From: a virus
Strand: one strand, 5' to 3'
IMG/VR virus record: IMGVR_UViG_3300049846_000481
Location: 1 to 21,853 of that record
Length of the DNA stretch: 21,853 nucleotides
Shown: one piece after another, positions 1-7,659 of the stretch
Layout: every line of letters starts with the position of its first letter
Position numbering within the stretch: the stretch's first letter is position 1
The notes under the pieces: generated by a model
Seen by the model: only the letters and a program-made list of their open reading frames with translations
The model's database searches: none
Told to the model about the DNA's origin: nothing
Translations under genes and position numbers: made by a program

Positions 1-2
1 AA

Positions 3-944
3 GTAAACATAGCAGTAAATGTCCCAGATACGGGAATTACTATTGATGGAATCGGCTCCGGCACACGTTCGACTCTTACATTTAAATCTAGCGGAATAAT
101 TCAAGCATCATTAGGTTGTGATAATGGGGGATTCGGGACAGGATCTTCTGGTGCATTAATATGTTCTTCCGTTAGTCGTATTTCTTTTTTTTGCAATGGC
201 GCACATAGGTGGGCACTAAATTCTAGTGGTGATATAGTTCCACTTCTAAATCAAACATATGGTATTGGTAGTGGTTCCGAACATTGTTATACTCTTTTTG
301 CCCAGCAATTAATTTTAAATAATTCTACAACAATGACTGTTGGCACCAATGGTGATGGTGAAGTTTTTATCAGGCAAGGTTCAATTGCAAGGGCTTTTGT
401 TTCAAATTCATTAAATATTAATGGATCTGGTCATTTCTTGCCAACATCAGATAATACATATAGATGTGGCGGAAATGGATATAGATGGGCTTCAATATGG
501 GCAGCCAACGGCACAATACAAACATCAGACGAAAGAGATAAAAACACAATAACTAATTCAGTATTAGGGTTAGATTTCATTAACGCATTAAGACCCGTTT
601 CCTATAAATGGAATATAGGACACAATGATGTTTCTGGTGGTACTTATGACGAAGAAACTGGAGAAATTTTAACAGAAGCAACCATTACCCCGGTTCCCGG
701 TTCAAGAACGCATTGGGGTCTAATAGCACAAGAAGTAAAAGAGGCGGTTGATGCCGCAGGAGTTGATTTTGGTGGTTGGGTTTTAACTGATATAAATGAT
801 CCAGATAGTCAACAAGCACTGAGATATGATCAATTTATTGCTCCAATAATTAAGGCAATCCAGGAACTAAAGGCCGACAATGATGCAAAACAAATAATTA
901 TTGATGATCTAATAGCAAGAGTAGAAGCATTAGAAAACGCATAA
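3..944 (+). CDS. Tail fibre C-terminal part with S74 intramolecular chaperone (5' end outside window)
   Basis: The reading frame is open from base 3 to the TAA at 942-944, so this is the last 313 residues of a longer protein; the internal ATG at 333 is not a real start. The visible N-terminal half is a Gly/Ser/Asn-rich repeat-like fibre region. At 525 begins TSDERDKNTI-type sequence, the S-D-x-R-x-K signature of the Peptidase_S74 / endosialidase chaperone family, followed by ALRPVSYKWN and HWGLIAQEVKEA, both typical of that family. Family knowledge: this domain trimerises the fibre and then cuts itself off just before the Ser, which would release about 139 residues (525-941). The end (QELKADNDAKQIIIDDLIAR) looks like a coiled coil. 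Its place upstream of gp13 is where T4 carries baseplate, short-fibre and fibritin genes. Likely a host-binding fibre or whisker; the receptor cannot be predicted. Confidence 0.9.
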   Translation, partial: VNIAVNVPDTGITIDGIGSGTRSTLTFKSSGIIQASLGCDNGGFGTGSSGALICSSVSRISFFCNGAHRWALNSSGDIVPLLNQTYGIGSGSEHCYTLFAQQLILNNSTTMTVGTNGDGEVFIRQGSIARAFVSNSLNINGSGHFLPTSDNTYRCGGNGYRWASIWAANGTIQTSDERDKNTITNSVLGLDFINALRPVSYKWNIGHNDVSGGTYDEETGEILTEATITPVPGSRTHWGLIAQEVKEAVDAAGVDFGGWVLTDINDPDSQQALRYDQFIAPIIKAIQELKADNDAKQIIIDDLIARVEALENA

Positions 945-945
945 T

Positions 946-1845
946 ATGAAAACCTTTAAGCATTTTATAACAGAAGGTGCTATTGATAAATTATTTGCAT
1001 TTTCGCAAGATTTATCGATGGCCCTTAAAAATGCCAAAGTCGAAATAAAAAAATCAATAGTAAACTTTACAGAGGATCCGAATAATCACATATCAGGAAA
1101 ATTTGAACAATTAAAACATGATATTGAATTTTCACTTAAAGATGAAATAAAACCATTAATCGGCAAATATAAATTTGATTCATATATTAATGACATAATT
1201 TTTGTATTTAACAACACACCAAGTGGTGCCCATTTTGATTCCAATTCAAAAGCAATTGTTGTTTTTTTAAAAAATGTGGAAAAATTAGATTTAGATAATC
1301 AAAATTCACATTATGAATACAATAGAATTTACAGTAATATTATCCATGAAATGATACATGCGTTTTCTATAAAATTATTGAATAAAAATAAAAATTATCT
1401 AAAACCATCTCCCGCAAGTACATCAATTCAAACTGCAACAAATTATGTAGAATATGCACTACAAACAATAGAATTTGAAGCACAAATTGTTGGATATGCA
1501 TTCTTATTTGCAAAATATTTTAATACAACCGAAAAGATGTTAAGATATTTTGATGATATTAAGAAAATTGCTATAGAATTTTCAAATGATAGAGATTTTC
1601 AACGTGAAGGTTATATCGACATTGAGCAAATCACCACAAGGATTTCCCAATTAACCAGAGAATACAATTTACGAGAAATGGCACCTGGATACATTTATGC
1701 AATTTGCGTATTGTTATCAAAAAGAAAATCTGAACCATATACTAGGCCATTAGAACGTGTTTTAAATTGGATCAAAAAACTTATATCTTATCACAAAAAG
1801 ATAAAGATATTCGAAAGAGAGGCCAATAGGAGAAGTAATATATAA
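946..1845 (+). CDS. Putative capsid-targeted zinc metallopeptidase-like protein
   Basis: A 299-residue protein starting one base after the fibre stop. Residues 1-10, MKTFKHFITE followed by G, closely match the capsid-targeting peptide of T4 internal proteins (MKTYQEFIAE) and end in I-T-E|G, a good fit to the (I/L)-x-E site of prohead protease gp21. Residues 134-138 are HEMIH, an HExxH zinc-protease motif inside a hydrophobic helix (IIHEMIHAF), and Glu176 or Glu178 in TIEFEAQ lies at a spacing suitable for a third zinc ligand in a gluzincin-like fold. The remainder is Lys/Asn-rich, with a basic tail. No signal peptide or membrane segment is visible. Inference: a protein packaged in the head, trimmed at residue 10 and injected with the DNA, possibly cutting a host protein. 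The HExxH motif could be fortuitous, and no named family is recognised. Confidence 0.72.
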   Translation: MKTFKHFITEGAIDKLFAFSQDLSMALKNAKVEIKKSIVNFTEDPNNHISGKFEQLKHDIEFSLKDEIKPLIGKYKFDSYINDIIFVFNNTPSGAHFDSNSKAIVVFLKNVEKLDLDNQNSHYEYNRIYSNIIHEMIHAFSIKLLNKNKNYLKPSPASTSIQTATNYVEYALQTIEFEAQIVGYAFLFAKYFNTTEKMLRYFDDIKKIAIEFSNDRDFQREGYIDIEQITTRISQLTREYNLREMAPGYIYAICVLLSKRKSEPYTRPLERVLNWIKKLISYHKKIKIFEREANRRSNI

Positions 1846-1850
1846 ATAAT
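1841..1850 (+). promoter_or_regulatory. T4-type late promoter box TATAAATAAT
   Basis: Exact match to the T4 late promoter -10 element TATAAATA at 1841-1848. It overlaps the TAA stop of the upstream gene (1843-1845) and lies 29 bases before the ATG at 1878. In T4 this element is read by the gp55 late sigma factor with gp33 and the gp45 clamp; whether this phage encodes them is not visible here. Confidence 0.75.
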
Positions 1851-1877
1851 ATATAAACTATAATAGATCATTTTTAT

Positions 1878-3338
1878 ATGAAAACCTTTAATTTGTGGCT
1901 ATCAGAATCAGTTTCATCTAATAATATAGATGCAATCAATAAAATTGTACTTCAATATCTTTCAAGAAAAGTTGGAACAAAATTTTATGCGTATCCTGGT
2001 GTTGAACAATTTACTAATTCAACAAGCAGGGGATATGGAGTAAGATATTTTTATAAAAATAAGAGCATTAGATTTAATTGGAAAGGCACAAACATCACAT
2101 CATTTACTCTCGATAGCGTAGATCTTTGGAATGGAACATCAAGAGACCCAAATTGGCATGTTGAATTTGATGATCAGGTGAGTCTTGTGAAAATACTACC
2201 AATGATAGTTGATTTAATTAAAAGACCTATAAAATCCGAAGAAACCTTTTCCTTTATACCAGATCAAAATATAAACACATTTAATGAGCATTTAATACTT
2301 GAGGGCCTTCGAGATGATCCATTTGATATTGTAATGGGTTACTTAAGCCCAAATACAAGGGTTCGACCAAATGAAATTGGTGATAAACACGGCAGGCCAT
2401 CATTTCTCGTAATACAACAAATTAGAACTCTATATCCAAATCTTTTTCAAAAAGAAGGTGTGGCTATCATGTTTGTTGGAACAAATAAAGACATCAAACA
2501 AATAGAAAATAACAAAGGATCAATTATAGGTTCTATAGGTGGTGTCAAAGTTAAAATAGACAAGGGTGGTAAAAAAGAAAAATACGCAAAAACATCAGCA
2601 GAGGAAGAAGTTTCGGTTGGTGAAAATGAAATGTCAAAAATAACCTATGAGGAAAAATTAGAACATTTAAAGGTTTTGCTGAGACTTGTTGTGGGAGGAA
2701 ATTCTAACGCATTATTTGTTGCTGGAAGAGGTGGAACAGGCAAAACTCAAACGGTAGAATCTGAATTAGCTAAATTTGGATTAAGTGACGGCAACGGTTA
2801 TTTTAAAAATACTGGCACTGCAAGCCCAATGGGAATATACATGACACTTTATAATAATCAAGATGGGCTTATTTTATTTGATGATTGTGATAGTGCATTA
2901 GATACTGTAGAGGGTCGTAATTTAATTAAAGCTGCAACAGATACGAAAAAAATTAGGAAGATTTCATGGAACAAAAAGATTGTTGGTGATATTGATATAC
3001 CAAATTCCTTTGAATTTACGGGTCAAATTATATTCATTTCTAACCTTAGATTAAATAAACTAGATCCTGATGGTGCATTAAGAACACGAGGATTTGTAAT
3101 CGAGATCAACCCAACCGATATTGAACTTATAGATTACATGGCCAAAATTGCTAAAGACATTAGATTGGAAAATGATGCAAAATTAAAACAAGCAGATATA
3201 GACGAAGTTATTGGCTTGATCAAAAATAGCAAAAATAGAGATGATGTATCTTTACGGAAGTTGGTTAGAGGTCTTAATGTAAAAGCCGCATTGGGAAACG
3301 ATCCAATGGTTGCGGCTATTATTACCCTATACGCATAA
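1878..3338 (+). CDS. Putative capsid-targeted AAA+ ATPase with an internal second targeting/cleavage site
   Basis: A 486-residue protein. Residues 1-10 are MKTFNLWLSE followed by S: a capsid-targeting-like peptide ending in an L-S-E|S gp21-type site. Residues 11-130 form a domain I do not recognise. Residues 132-142, INTFNEHLILE followed by G, look like a second copy of the targeting peptide, ending in I-L-E|G. The C-terminal part is an AAA+ ATPase: Walker A GRGGTGKT at 283-290, Walker B LILFDDCDS at 331-339, sensor-1-like Asn389 in IIFISNL, and Arg402/Arg404 in ALRTRGF as arginine-finger candidates. A late promoter box lies just upstream. If both sites are cut in the prohead, fragments 11-142 and 143-486 would result. 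The ATPase call is firm; packaging and processing are inferred; the target of the ATPase is unknown. Confidence 0.8.
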   Translation: MKTFNLWLSESVSSNNIDAINKIVLQYLSRKVGTKFYAYPGVEQFTNSTSRGYGVRYFYKNKSIRFNWKGTNITSFTLDSVDLWNGTSRDPNWHVEFDDQVSLVKILPMIVDLIKRPIKSEETFSFIPDQNINTFNEHLILEGLRDDPFDIVMGYLSPNTRVRPNEIGDKHGRPSFLVIQQIRTLYPNLFQKEGVAIMFVGTNKDIKQIENNKGSIIGSIGGVKVKIDKGGKKEKYAKTSAEEEVSVGENEMSKITYEEKLEHLKVLLRLVVGGNSNALFVAGRGGTGKTQTVESELAKFGLSDGNGYFKNTGTASPMGIYMTLYNNQDGLILFDDCDSALDTVEGRNLIKAATDTKKIRKISWNKKIVGDIDIPNSFEFTGQIIFISNLRLNKLDPDGALRTRGFVIEINPTDIELIDYMAKIAKDIRLENDAKLKQADIDEVIGLIKNSKNRDDVSLRKLVRGLNVKAALGNDPMVAAIITLYA

Positions 3339-3355
3339 AAACAAAAAAGTTTAAA

Positions 3356-3997
3356 CTAATGTTTATGTGGAGTTGTGACCTTTGGATCTTCTTTTATTCT
3401 TCCATTTGTACACACCCAGCGTTTTGAAACATCTCGGACAACAAATTTATCTTTGTCACCAACTTTACATGGATGAACTTCACCCTTTGACGTTTCAATA
3501 TAAAACATCACCTGAATTGGTTGATGTTTGCGTAAATCCTGAAATTTAAATCCTGGCTTAAAATTGAACCTACCATATTTGTAACCGGGTAGTTGATTGC
3601 CCCTTGTTGTACTATAACTTTTATTTCTTTTGAGTGGAATATCGTTTCCATTTTTATCCAAAAGTTTAAGTCTAAGATGCTCAATTCTAATATCATCGGC
3701 TGCTACAGCCAATACCAATTCTGGCGAAGTATCAGATGTTGGTTTCCATAAACAATGTTGCACACCTCGACCATTTATATTCGTTCCCGGAGGATTATTA
3801 ATGTCAACTGGTGGTGATTCAACAATGGGTGGAACTTCAGGTTGGAACTCTTCATCATCATTATTACTAGGTTCTTCTTCAGTTTTAACTTCTTCGGTTT
3901 CGACTATTGGTTCTTCTTTATGTTGAATTTCTTCGCCTACAAATTTCCTTAATAGGTTTTCAATTACATTCAATACGGTTTTGAAAAAGTTTTTCAT
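3356..3997 (-). CDS. Unknown minus-strand protein with acidic/proline linker
   Basis: 213 residues, encoded against the surrounding late genes. Residues 1-25 (MKNFFKTVLNVIENLLRKFV) could form an amphipathic helix. Residues 26-75 are a strongly acidic, Pro-rich linker, probably disordered. Residues 76-205 form a basic, mixed alpha/beta-looking domain with three cysteines. The start at 3997 is supported by GAGG about seven bases upstream on the minus strand (near 4004-4009). It converges with the AAA+ gene (17 bases between stops) and diverges from gp13. I recognise no family. The opposite-strand frame at 3630-3926 is shorter and poorly supported, so the minus strand is preferred. Its orientation suggests a separately acquired gene, possibly expressed at another time from the late structural genes. 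Confidence 0.65.
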   Translation of the reverse strand: MKNFFKTVLNVIENLLRKFVGEEIQHKEEPIVETEEVKTEEEPSNNDDEEFQPEVPPIVESPPVDINNPPGTNINGRGVQHCLWKPTSDTSPELVLAVAADDIRIEHLRLKLLDKNGNDIPLKRNKSYSTTRGNQLPGYKYGRFNFKPGFKFQDLRKHQPIQVMFYIETSKGEVHPCKVGDKDKFVVRDVSKRWVCTNGRIKEDPKVTTPHKH

Positions 3998-4058
3998 GTT
4001 CTGGCCTCGATTTAAATATTTTCATTAACTATAGCACAAATTCTTTTAATTGTAAATA

Positions 4059-4066
4059 CATAAATA
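4059..4066 (+). promoter_or_regulatory. Late promoter-like box CATAAATA upstream of gp13
   Basis: Differs from TATAAATA by one base and ends 27 bases before the gp13 ATG at 4094, a spacing similar to the exact-match boxes. A GGGGA ribosome-binding stretch follows at 4083-4087. It sits in the divergent gap between gp13 and the minus-strand gene. Confidence 0.55.
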
Positions 4067-4093
4067 TATCAGAATATATATAGGGGATATTTA

Positions 4094-5068
4094 ATGTCTT
4101 TACCATCAACTCGTAGACAACTAAAAGATTGGGTTCTTAGAAGATTGGGCGCCCCGGTCATAGACATCAACATATCTTCGGATCAATGTGAGGATCGTTT
4201 GTGTGAAGCACTATCATATTTTATGCAATACCATAATGAGGGTGTAGAAGAAATATACCTAAAACATAAAGTTACTGCATCCACATTAAATTTTAGTGCT
4301 GCTGTAATTCCACAATTTCAAGATGGTGAGGTTATTGTGGGCTTAACATCTGGTGCGACTACGCAGTTTATAGACAAAGCCCAAAATAATTTATCTATAA
4401 GGGTTCAAAAAACCAGTACTAGCCCAACCTTTATTGCAGGAGAAACAGTAAGAGGACAAAACAGTTTAACTGTTGGTATATTGACTCCGACAAATTTTTA
4501 TATCCCTGGTGACATTGATAATCAATTTTTGCCATTAGGAAATGATATAATATCCATATCAAACATTTTATCTATAGATAATGGGTTTGGTGGTAATGGA
4601 ATATGGAACACAAAATATCAATTTGCCTTGAATAATTTACCAAATTTGGTTTCAACTGATATTGTTAGTTATGATATGTTTAAAAAGCACATGGCATTGC
4701 TGGACTTTGAATTAAATGCTCAACCCAATTTTAGGTTTAATCAAATTACAGAAAGAGTTTATATTGATGGTGAATGGGGAACACAAATAAAAGTTGATCA
4801 ATACATTATTATAAAATCATATAAAGCATTGAATCCGGCACAGTATCCAAAGGTATATGAGAATTATTTCTTGAGGCAATATGCATATTTACTATTCAAG
4901 ATGCAATGGGGGAATAATCTGAAGAAGTATGATGGAGTTGCTTTGATTGGTGGTGTTACCTTAAATGGTCAAAAAATATATGATGAGGCGTTGGATGAAA
5001 TGGCAAAACTTGAAGAAAGGTTACAAAAAGAATTTCAGTTGCCGATGGGATATATTTTTATGGGGTAA
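4094..5068 (+). CDS. 13: Neck protein, T4 gp13-like
   Basis: 324 residues (T4 gp13 is 309). The N-terminus, TRRQLKDWVLRRLGAPVIDI followed by SSDQCEDRLCEALSYFMQYH and EEIYLKHKVT, is the hallmark opening of T4-like gp13 neck proteins. Residues about 210-324 contain the conserved YIIIKSYKALNP, LRQYAYLLFKMQWG and GVTLNGQKIYDEA blocks. Role known from T4: with gp14 it forms the collar that closes the packaged head and accepts the finished tail. Residues about 72-132 hold a beta-rich insert (FQDGEVIVGLTSGATTQF, then FIAGETVRGQNS) similar to a segment in gp14 of this phage. The 3' end overlaps the convergent homing-endonuclease-like gene by 11 bases. The RBS GGGGA is strong. Confidence 0.92.
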   Translation: MSLPSTRRQLKDWVLRRLGAPVIDINISSDQCEDRLCEALSYFMQYHNEGVEEIYLKHKVTASTLNFSAAVIPQFQDGEVIVGLTSGATTQFIDKAQNNLSIRVQKTSTSPTFIAGETVRGQNSLTVGILTPTNFYIPGDIDNQFLPLGNDIISISNILSIDNGFGGNGIWNTKYQFALNNLPNLVSTDIVSYDMFKKHMALLDFELNAQPNFRFNQITERVYIDGEWGTQIKVDQYIIIKSYKALNPAQYPKVYENYFLRQYAYLLFKMQWGNNLKKYDGVALIGGVTLNGQKIYDEALDEMAKLEERLQKEFQLPMGYIFMG

Positions 5069-6551
5069 CGGTAAATTTCCATAAAAAATTACCGGCATCA
5101 TATACTCTATAGTATCCATTATTGTTTGCATTTTCCTCTTCTGTTAAGTTAGCATCAAAATTATCAAATATTTTTTCTTGTTTGTGCTTTTGTAGGGTTG
5201 TTCTACTCTTTCTTTCTGTTCCATTAATATAGAAAAAACCAGGCGAAGTCTGTCGAATTAATTGAAATCCATATATTTTGTATAGATTTCCCGTTGAAAT
5301 TCTACAATCAGAAAATGAATAAATGTCACCACAATAAGTATTGTTCTTAATATAGTATGACAACAGTTTACTAAATCCCCCTCGACATTGTGTGTGTATC
5401 TTATTTGCAAATCTGTAAATTTCAACACCCTTATCCTTCCCATATCTCATATCACCAATTGATATACAAGAGACAATTTCATCACCAAATACTAATGCTA
5501 TATGTTGAGATTTATTGTTTATCGCTCCTTGTAAATGATTGTTCCTATAGAAGGCATTGGCATCCTTTGCCTTAATTTGAACTATGTTACATTTTCTGGC
5601 ATCATATTTTTTATCAATAATTCCAACGTTGGCTAATATAATTGATTTGCAAATTTCAGGACTTTCTTCTAATTCATGTGTAAAAAGTTGGATAAGTTTT
5701 ATGCCTCTATGGATTGATATATTAAATTTATTTTGATGATACTTTTTATTAGTTCTAAATTTCGTAGAATGAAAGTAATCTCCATGAATTTCCAATCCAA
5801 CATTATATTCTTCATTGAAGAGATCAATTTCATATCTGTCTAATATTTTTCTTTTTTTTGACCAAGTTAGTTTTGTTGAATCTTCTAAAATTGATTTCCA
5901 CTTAATTTCATAAAATGACTCAAATTTTTTAAATTTAATATTGCTTCTAGTTAAAATGTTTCTCAAGTATGTACGATTATAATTTGGAAATACTTGTGAT
6001 AATTTTGCAATAGACAATTCTGTTTTAGCATTCTCTCGCATCCATTTGTTTAATTGAATTTTTCTTTGTGATAAATTACTTCTTTTACTCAATTGGCGCT
6101 TTTTATTGGTCTCTATACTAGCCATATTACATTTTGCGGAACAATAATCTGCATAACCAGCATTTCTTTTATTTGTTTTATTATAGTATTTTGTTGGAGA
6201 TTTACAAGTTTTGCAAAATTTTTGTTCATGTATAATTCTATTGGATCTATAAATCTCCCGACCCTTTAATTTATTGAAACAAGATATACTACATGTTTTT
6301 CGATATCCATATCCATCTTCATTGCTCACCCAACCAAATTTAACCTCATTATTACAATTTGGACATAACGGAATAGAATTGATATTATTAAGTATGACAT
6401 ATACCCTTTCTTGTAGAGTTGCCGTATCTGGTAAGAATGTGGTGTGGTTTTTAATATTATCTAGTAATGCGGCATAATAGGATTTGCGGTGCAATCCTGC
6501 TAATTTGGTAGATTTTAAAATACATTGCAATGAGTTTAGATCATCCTTCAT
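5058..6551 (-). CDS. Homing endonuclease-like protein with Vsr/EDxHD-type nuclease region
   Basis: 497 residues, convergent with gp13. Two Cys4 zinc-binding clusters occur near the N-terminus: Cys63, Cys66, Cys87, Cys91 and Cys113, Cys116, Cys137, Cys141. A basic stretch (145-170) and a helix-turn-helix-like segment (178-200) follow. Residues 240-295 (YEIDLFNEEYNVGLEIHGDYFHS, YHQNKF, GIKLIQLF, with Asp243, Glu254, Asp258, His261, His272) resemble the Vsr-like nuclease core of phage free-standing homing endonucleases such as the I-Bth0305I type. The C-terminal 190 residues match the tail of the second such gene in this window (14286-15980), including N-x-x-HLQG, a gly-rich GGFSKLL block and LQKHK. 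It has no visible structural role and is probably a selfish element spreading into the gp13 region. All core parts are present, so it looks intact; activity is unproven. Confidence 0.78.
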   Translation of the reverse strand: MKDDLNSLQCILKSTKLAGLHRKSYYAALLDNIKNHTTFLPDTATLQERVYVILNNINSIPLCPNCNNEVKFGWVSNEDGYGYRKTCSISCFNKLKGREIYRSNRIIHEQKFCKTCKSPTKYYNKTNKRNAGYADYCSAKCNMASIETNKKRQLSKRSNLSQRKIQLNKWMRENAKTELSIAKLSQVFPNYNRTYLRNILTRSNIKFKKFESFYEIKWKSILEDSTKLTWSKKRKILDRYEIDLFNEEYNVGLEIHGDYFHSTKFRTNKKYHQNKFNISIHRGIKLIQLFTHELEESPEICKSIILANVGIIDKKYDARKCNIVQIKAKDANAFYRNNHLQGAINNKSQHIALVFGDEIVSCISIGDMRYGKDKGVEIYRFANKIHTQCRGGFSKLLSYYIKNNTYCGDIYSFSDCRISTGNLYKIYGFQLIRQTSPGFFYINGTERKSRTTLQKHKQEKIFDNFDANLTEEENANNNGYYRVYDAGNFLWKFTVTP

Positions 6552-6564
6552 AATTTACATTTAA

Positions 6565-6574
6565 CATAAATAAT
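6565..6574 (+). promoter_or_regulatory. Late promoter-like box CATAAATAAT
   Basis: CATAAATA at 6565-6572 is one base from the T4 late consensus and ends 31 bases before the ATG at 6604. It lies in the 52-base gap between the divergent homing-endonuclease-like gene and the accessory gene, and it is oriented towards the latter. Confidence 0.5.
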
Positions 6575-6603
6575 TGAAATAGTCAAGGTATTATATTTAA
6601 CTT

Positions 6604-7659
6604 ATGAAATCATTCAAACAATTTATAAATGAAAAGAGACTATACACCAATAGAACCGAATTTGTTCGACTTGTTGGTACTTCACAATGGAAACTAATAT
6701 TAGATCAAAAAGCAATATCAATTAGAAAATCATTAGTATCAAAGGTATTTAATAATGATGTTATAGTAACAGGTGCCCACATAACCGAACCAACAGAAGA
6801 AATGTACAATAGACTATCATCAATACAAGGAAAAAATAGTTCTATATCAACCACACTAACGGTTCATGGTAATACGATTGAACGTGGAATTGCAACAAAA
6901 GGTGGTGCGGTTTATATTGTATCGGGTACACCTTTAATAGTTTCTCCAGAAGATGCATATACTGTTATGGATAAACAAGGAAATAGGTGGATCGCCAGAA
7001 ATACAATTTTTGCATTAGCATTAAAAAAGAAGTTAAATATTGAAAAAATTGATTATACTTTAGAAGTGTTAGGGCCAACTTTAGTAGAAACTATCAAAAG
7101 ATATCCCGAACTAGGTGAATTGATTCGTGAAAATCTAGATAACTTTAATGGAAAATCCGAAAGTGAAATCAATATTTTGGCTATGAAATTATCAAATTTA
7201 CTATATGAAGCACCACGATCTAATGTAGGTTACGGTATTGATTTGCAAAAGGTTAAATATAGTCTAATAAAATCATACTTTTTTTATGTGGAAAAACACA
7301 TTAAAAAGCATATGCAATTCTATCAAGATTTATTTTCAATAAAAAACATCAAAGATGTGAAAACTGATGATAAATCATTTGATAGAGAAGCACCAAATGA
7401 AATAGTACTATCAAATATTAAAATTGAGTATATTTTAATTTATGATAATATTGGCGATAAAAACACAATGGACAGTGATACGTGGGAAGTTGATGGTGAG
7501 GATCTTCAAAATATAATATTAGGTAAAACTCCATGGGATGAAATAACCAATGCATTAGAAGATGATAATATGAGATATGATTTTTATGATGATTTGGATG
7601 AAATGGAAAAAATGGCAAATGATATGATCAAAGATTCAAATAAAAATGTCACAAATTAA
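6604..7659 (+). CDS. Putative capsid-targeted accessory protein, possibly ADP-ribosyltransferase-like
   Basis: 351 residues. Residues 1-10, MKSFKQFINE followed by K, resemble the T4 internal-protein capsid-targeting peptide and end in I-N-E; the Lys after the cut is less typical than Ala, Gly or Ser. Residues 67-135 contain LSSIQGKNSSISTT, then IERGIATKGGAVYIVSGTP and DKQGNRWI; residues 261-275 contain REAPNEIVLSNIKIE. The S-S-I-S-T-T strand and a later E-x-x-x-E followed by a beta strand recall the R-S-E class of ADP-ribosyltransferases (to which T4 Alt, ModA and ModB belong), but the match is weak and a clear catalytic Arg is not assigned. The C-terminus (285-345) is very acidic. The gene overlaps the next one by 14 bases. 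Coding status and the N-terminal peptide are well supported; the enzyme suggestion is only a hypothesis. Confidence 0.6.
   Translation: MKSFKQFINEKRLYTNRTEFVRLVGTSQWKLILDQKAISIRKSLVSKVFNNDVIVTGAHITEPTEEMYNRLSSIQGKNSSISTTLTVHGNTIERGIATKGGAVYIVSGTPLIVSPEDAYTVMDKQGNRWIARNTIFALALKKKLNIEKIDYTLEVLGPTLVETIKRYPELGELIRENLDNFNGKSESEINILAMKLSNLLYEAPRSNVGYGIDLQKVKYSLIKSYFFYVEKHIKKHMQFYQDLFSIKNIKDVKTDDKSFDREAPNEIVLSNIKIEYILIYDNIGDKNTMDSDTWEVDGEDLQNIILGKTPWDEITNALEDDNMRYDFYDDLDEMEKMANDMIKDSNKNVTN

Noticed and set aside
333-944. A separate 203-residue gene starting at ATG 333
   Set aside because: The same frame is open back to base 3 and the upstream translation has the same fibre-like composition, so this ATG is internal to a longer gene.
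3339-3360. Bidirectional terminator between the convergent genes
   Set aside because: AGTTTAAACT is a palindrome with no loop space and no GC content; not a convincing hairpin.
3630-3926. 98-codon plus-strand frame
   Set aside because: Ser-rich antisense shadow of the acidic linker of the minus-strand gene at 3356-3997.
5058-6551. Group I intron around the homing-endonuclease-like genes
   Set aside because: gp13 and gp18 are complete and uninterrupted, and no split gene flanks either endonuclease-like gene; both are free-standing.
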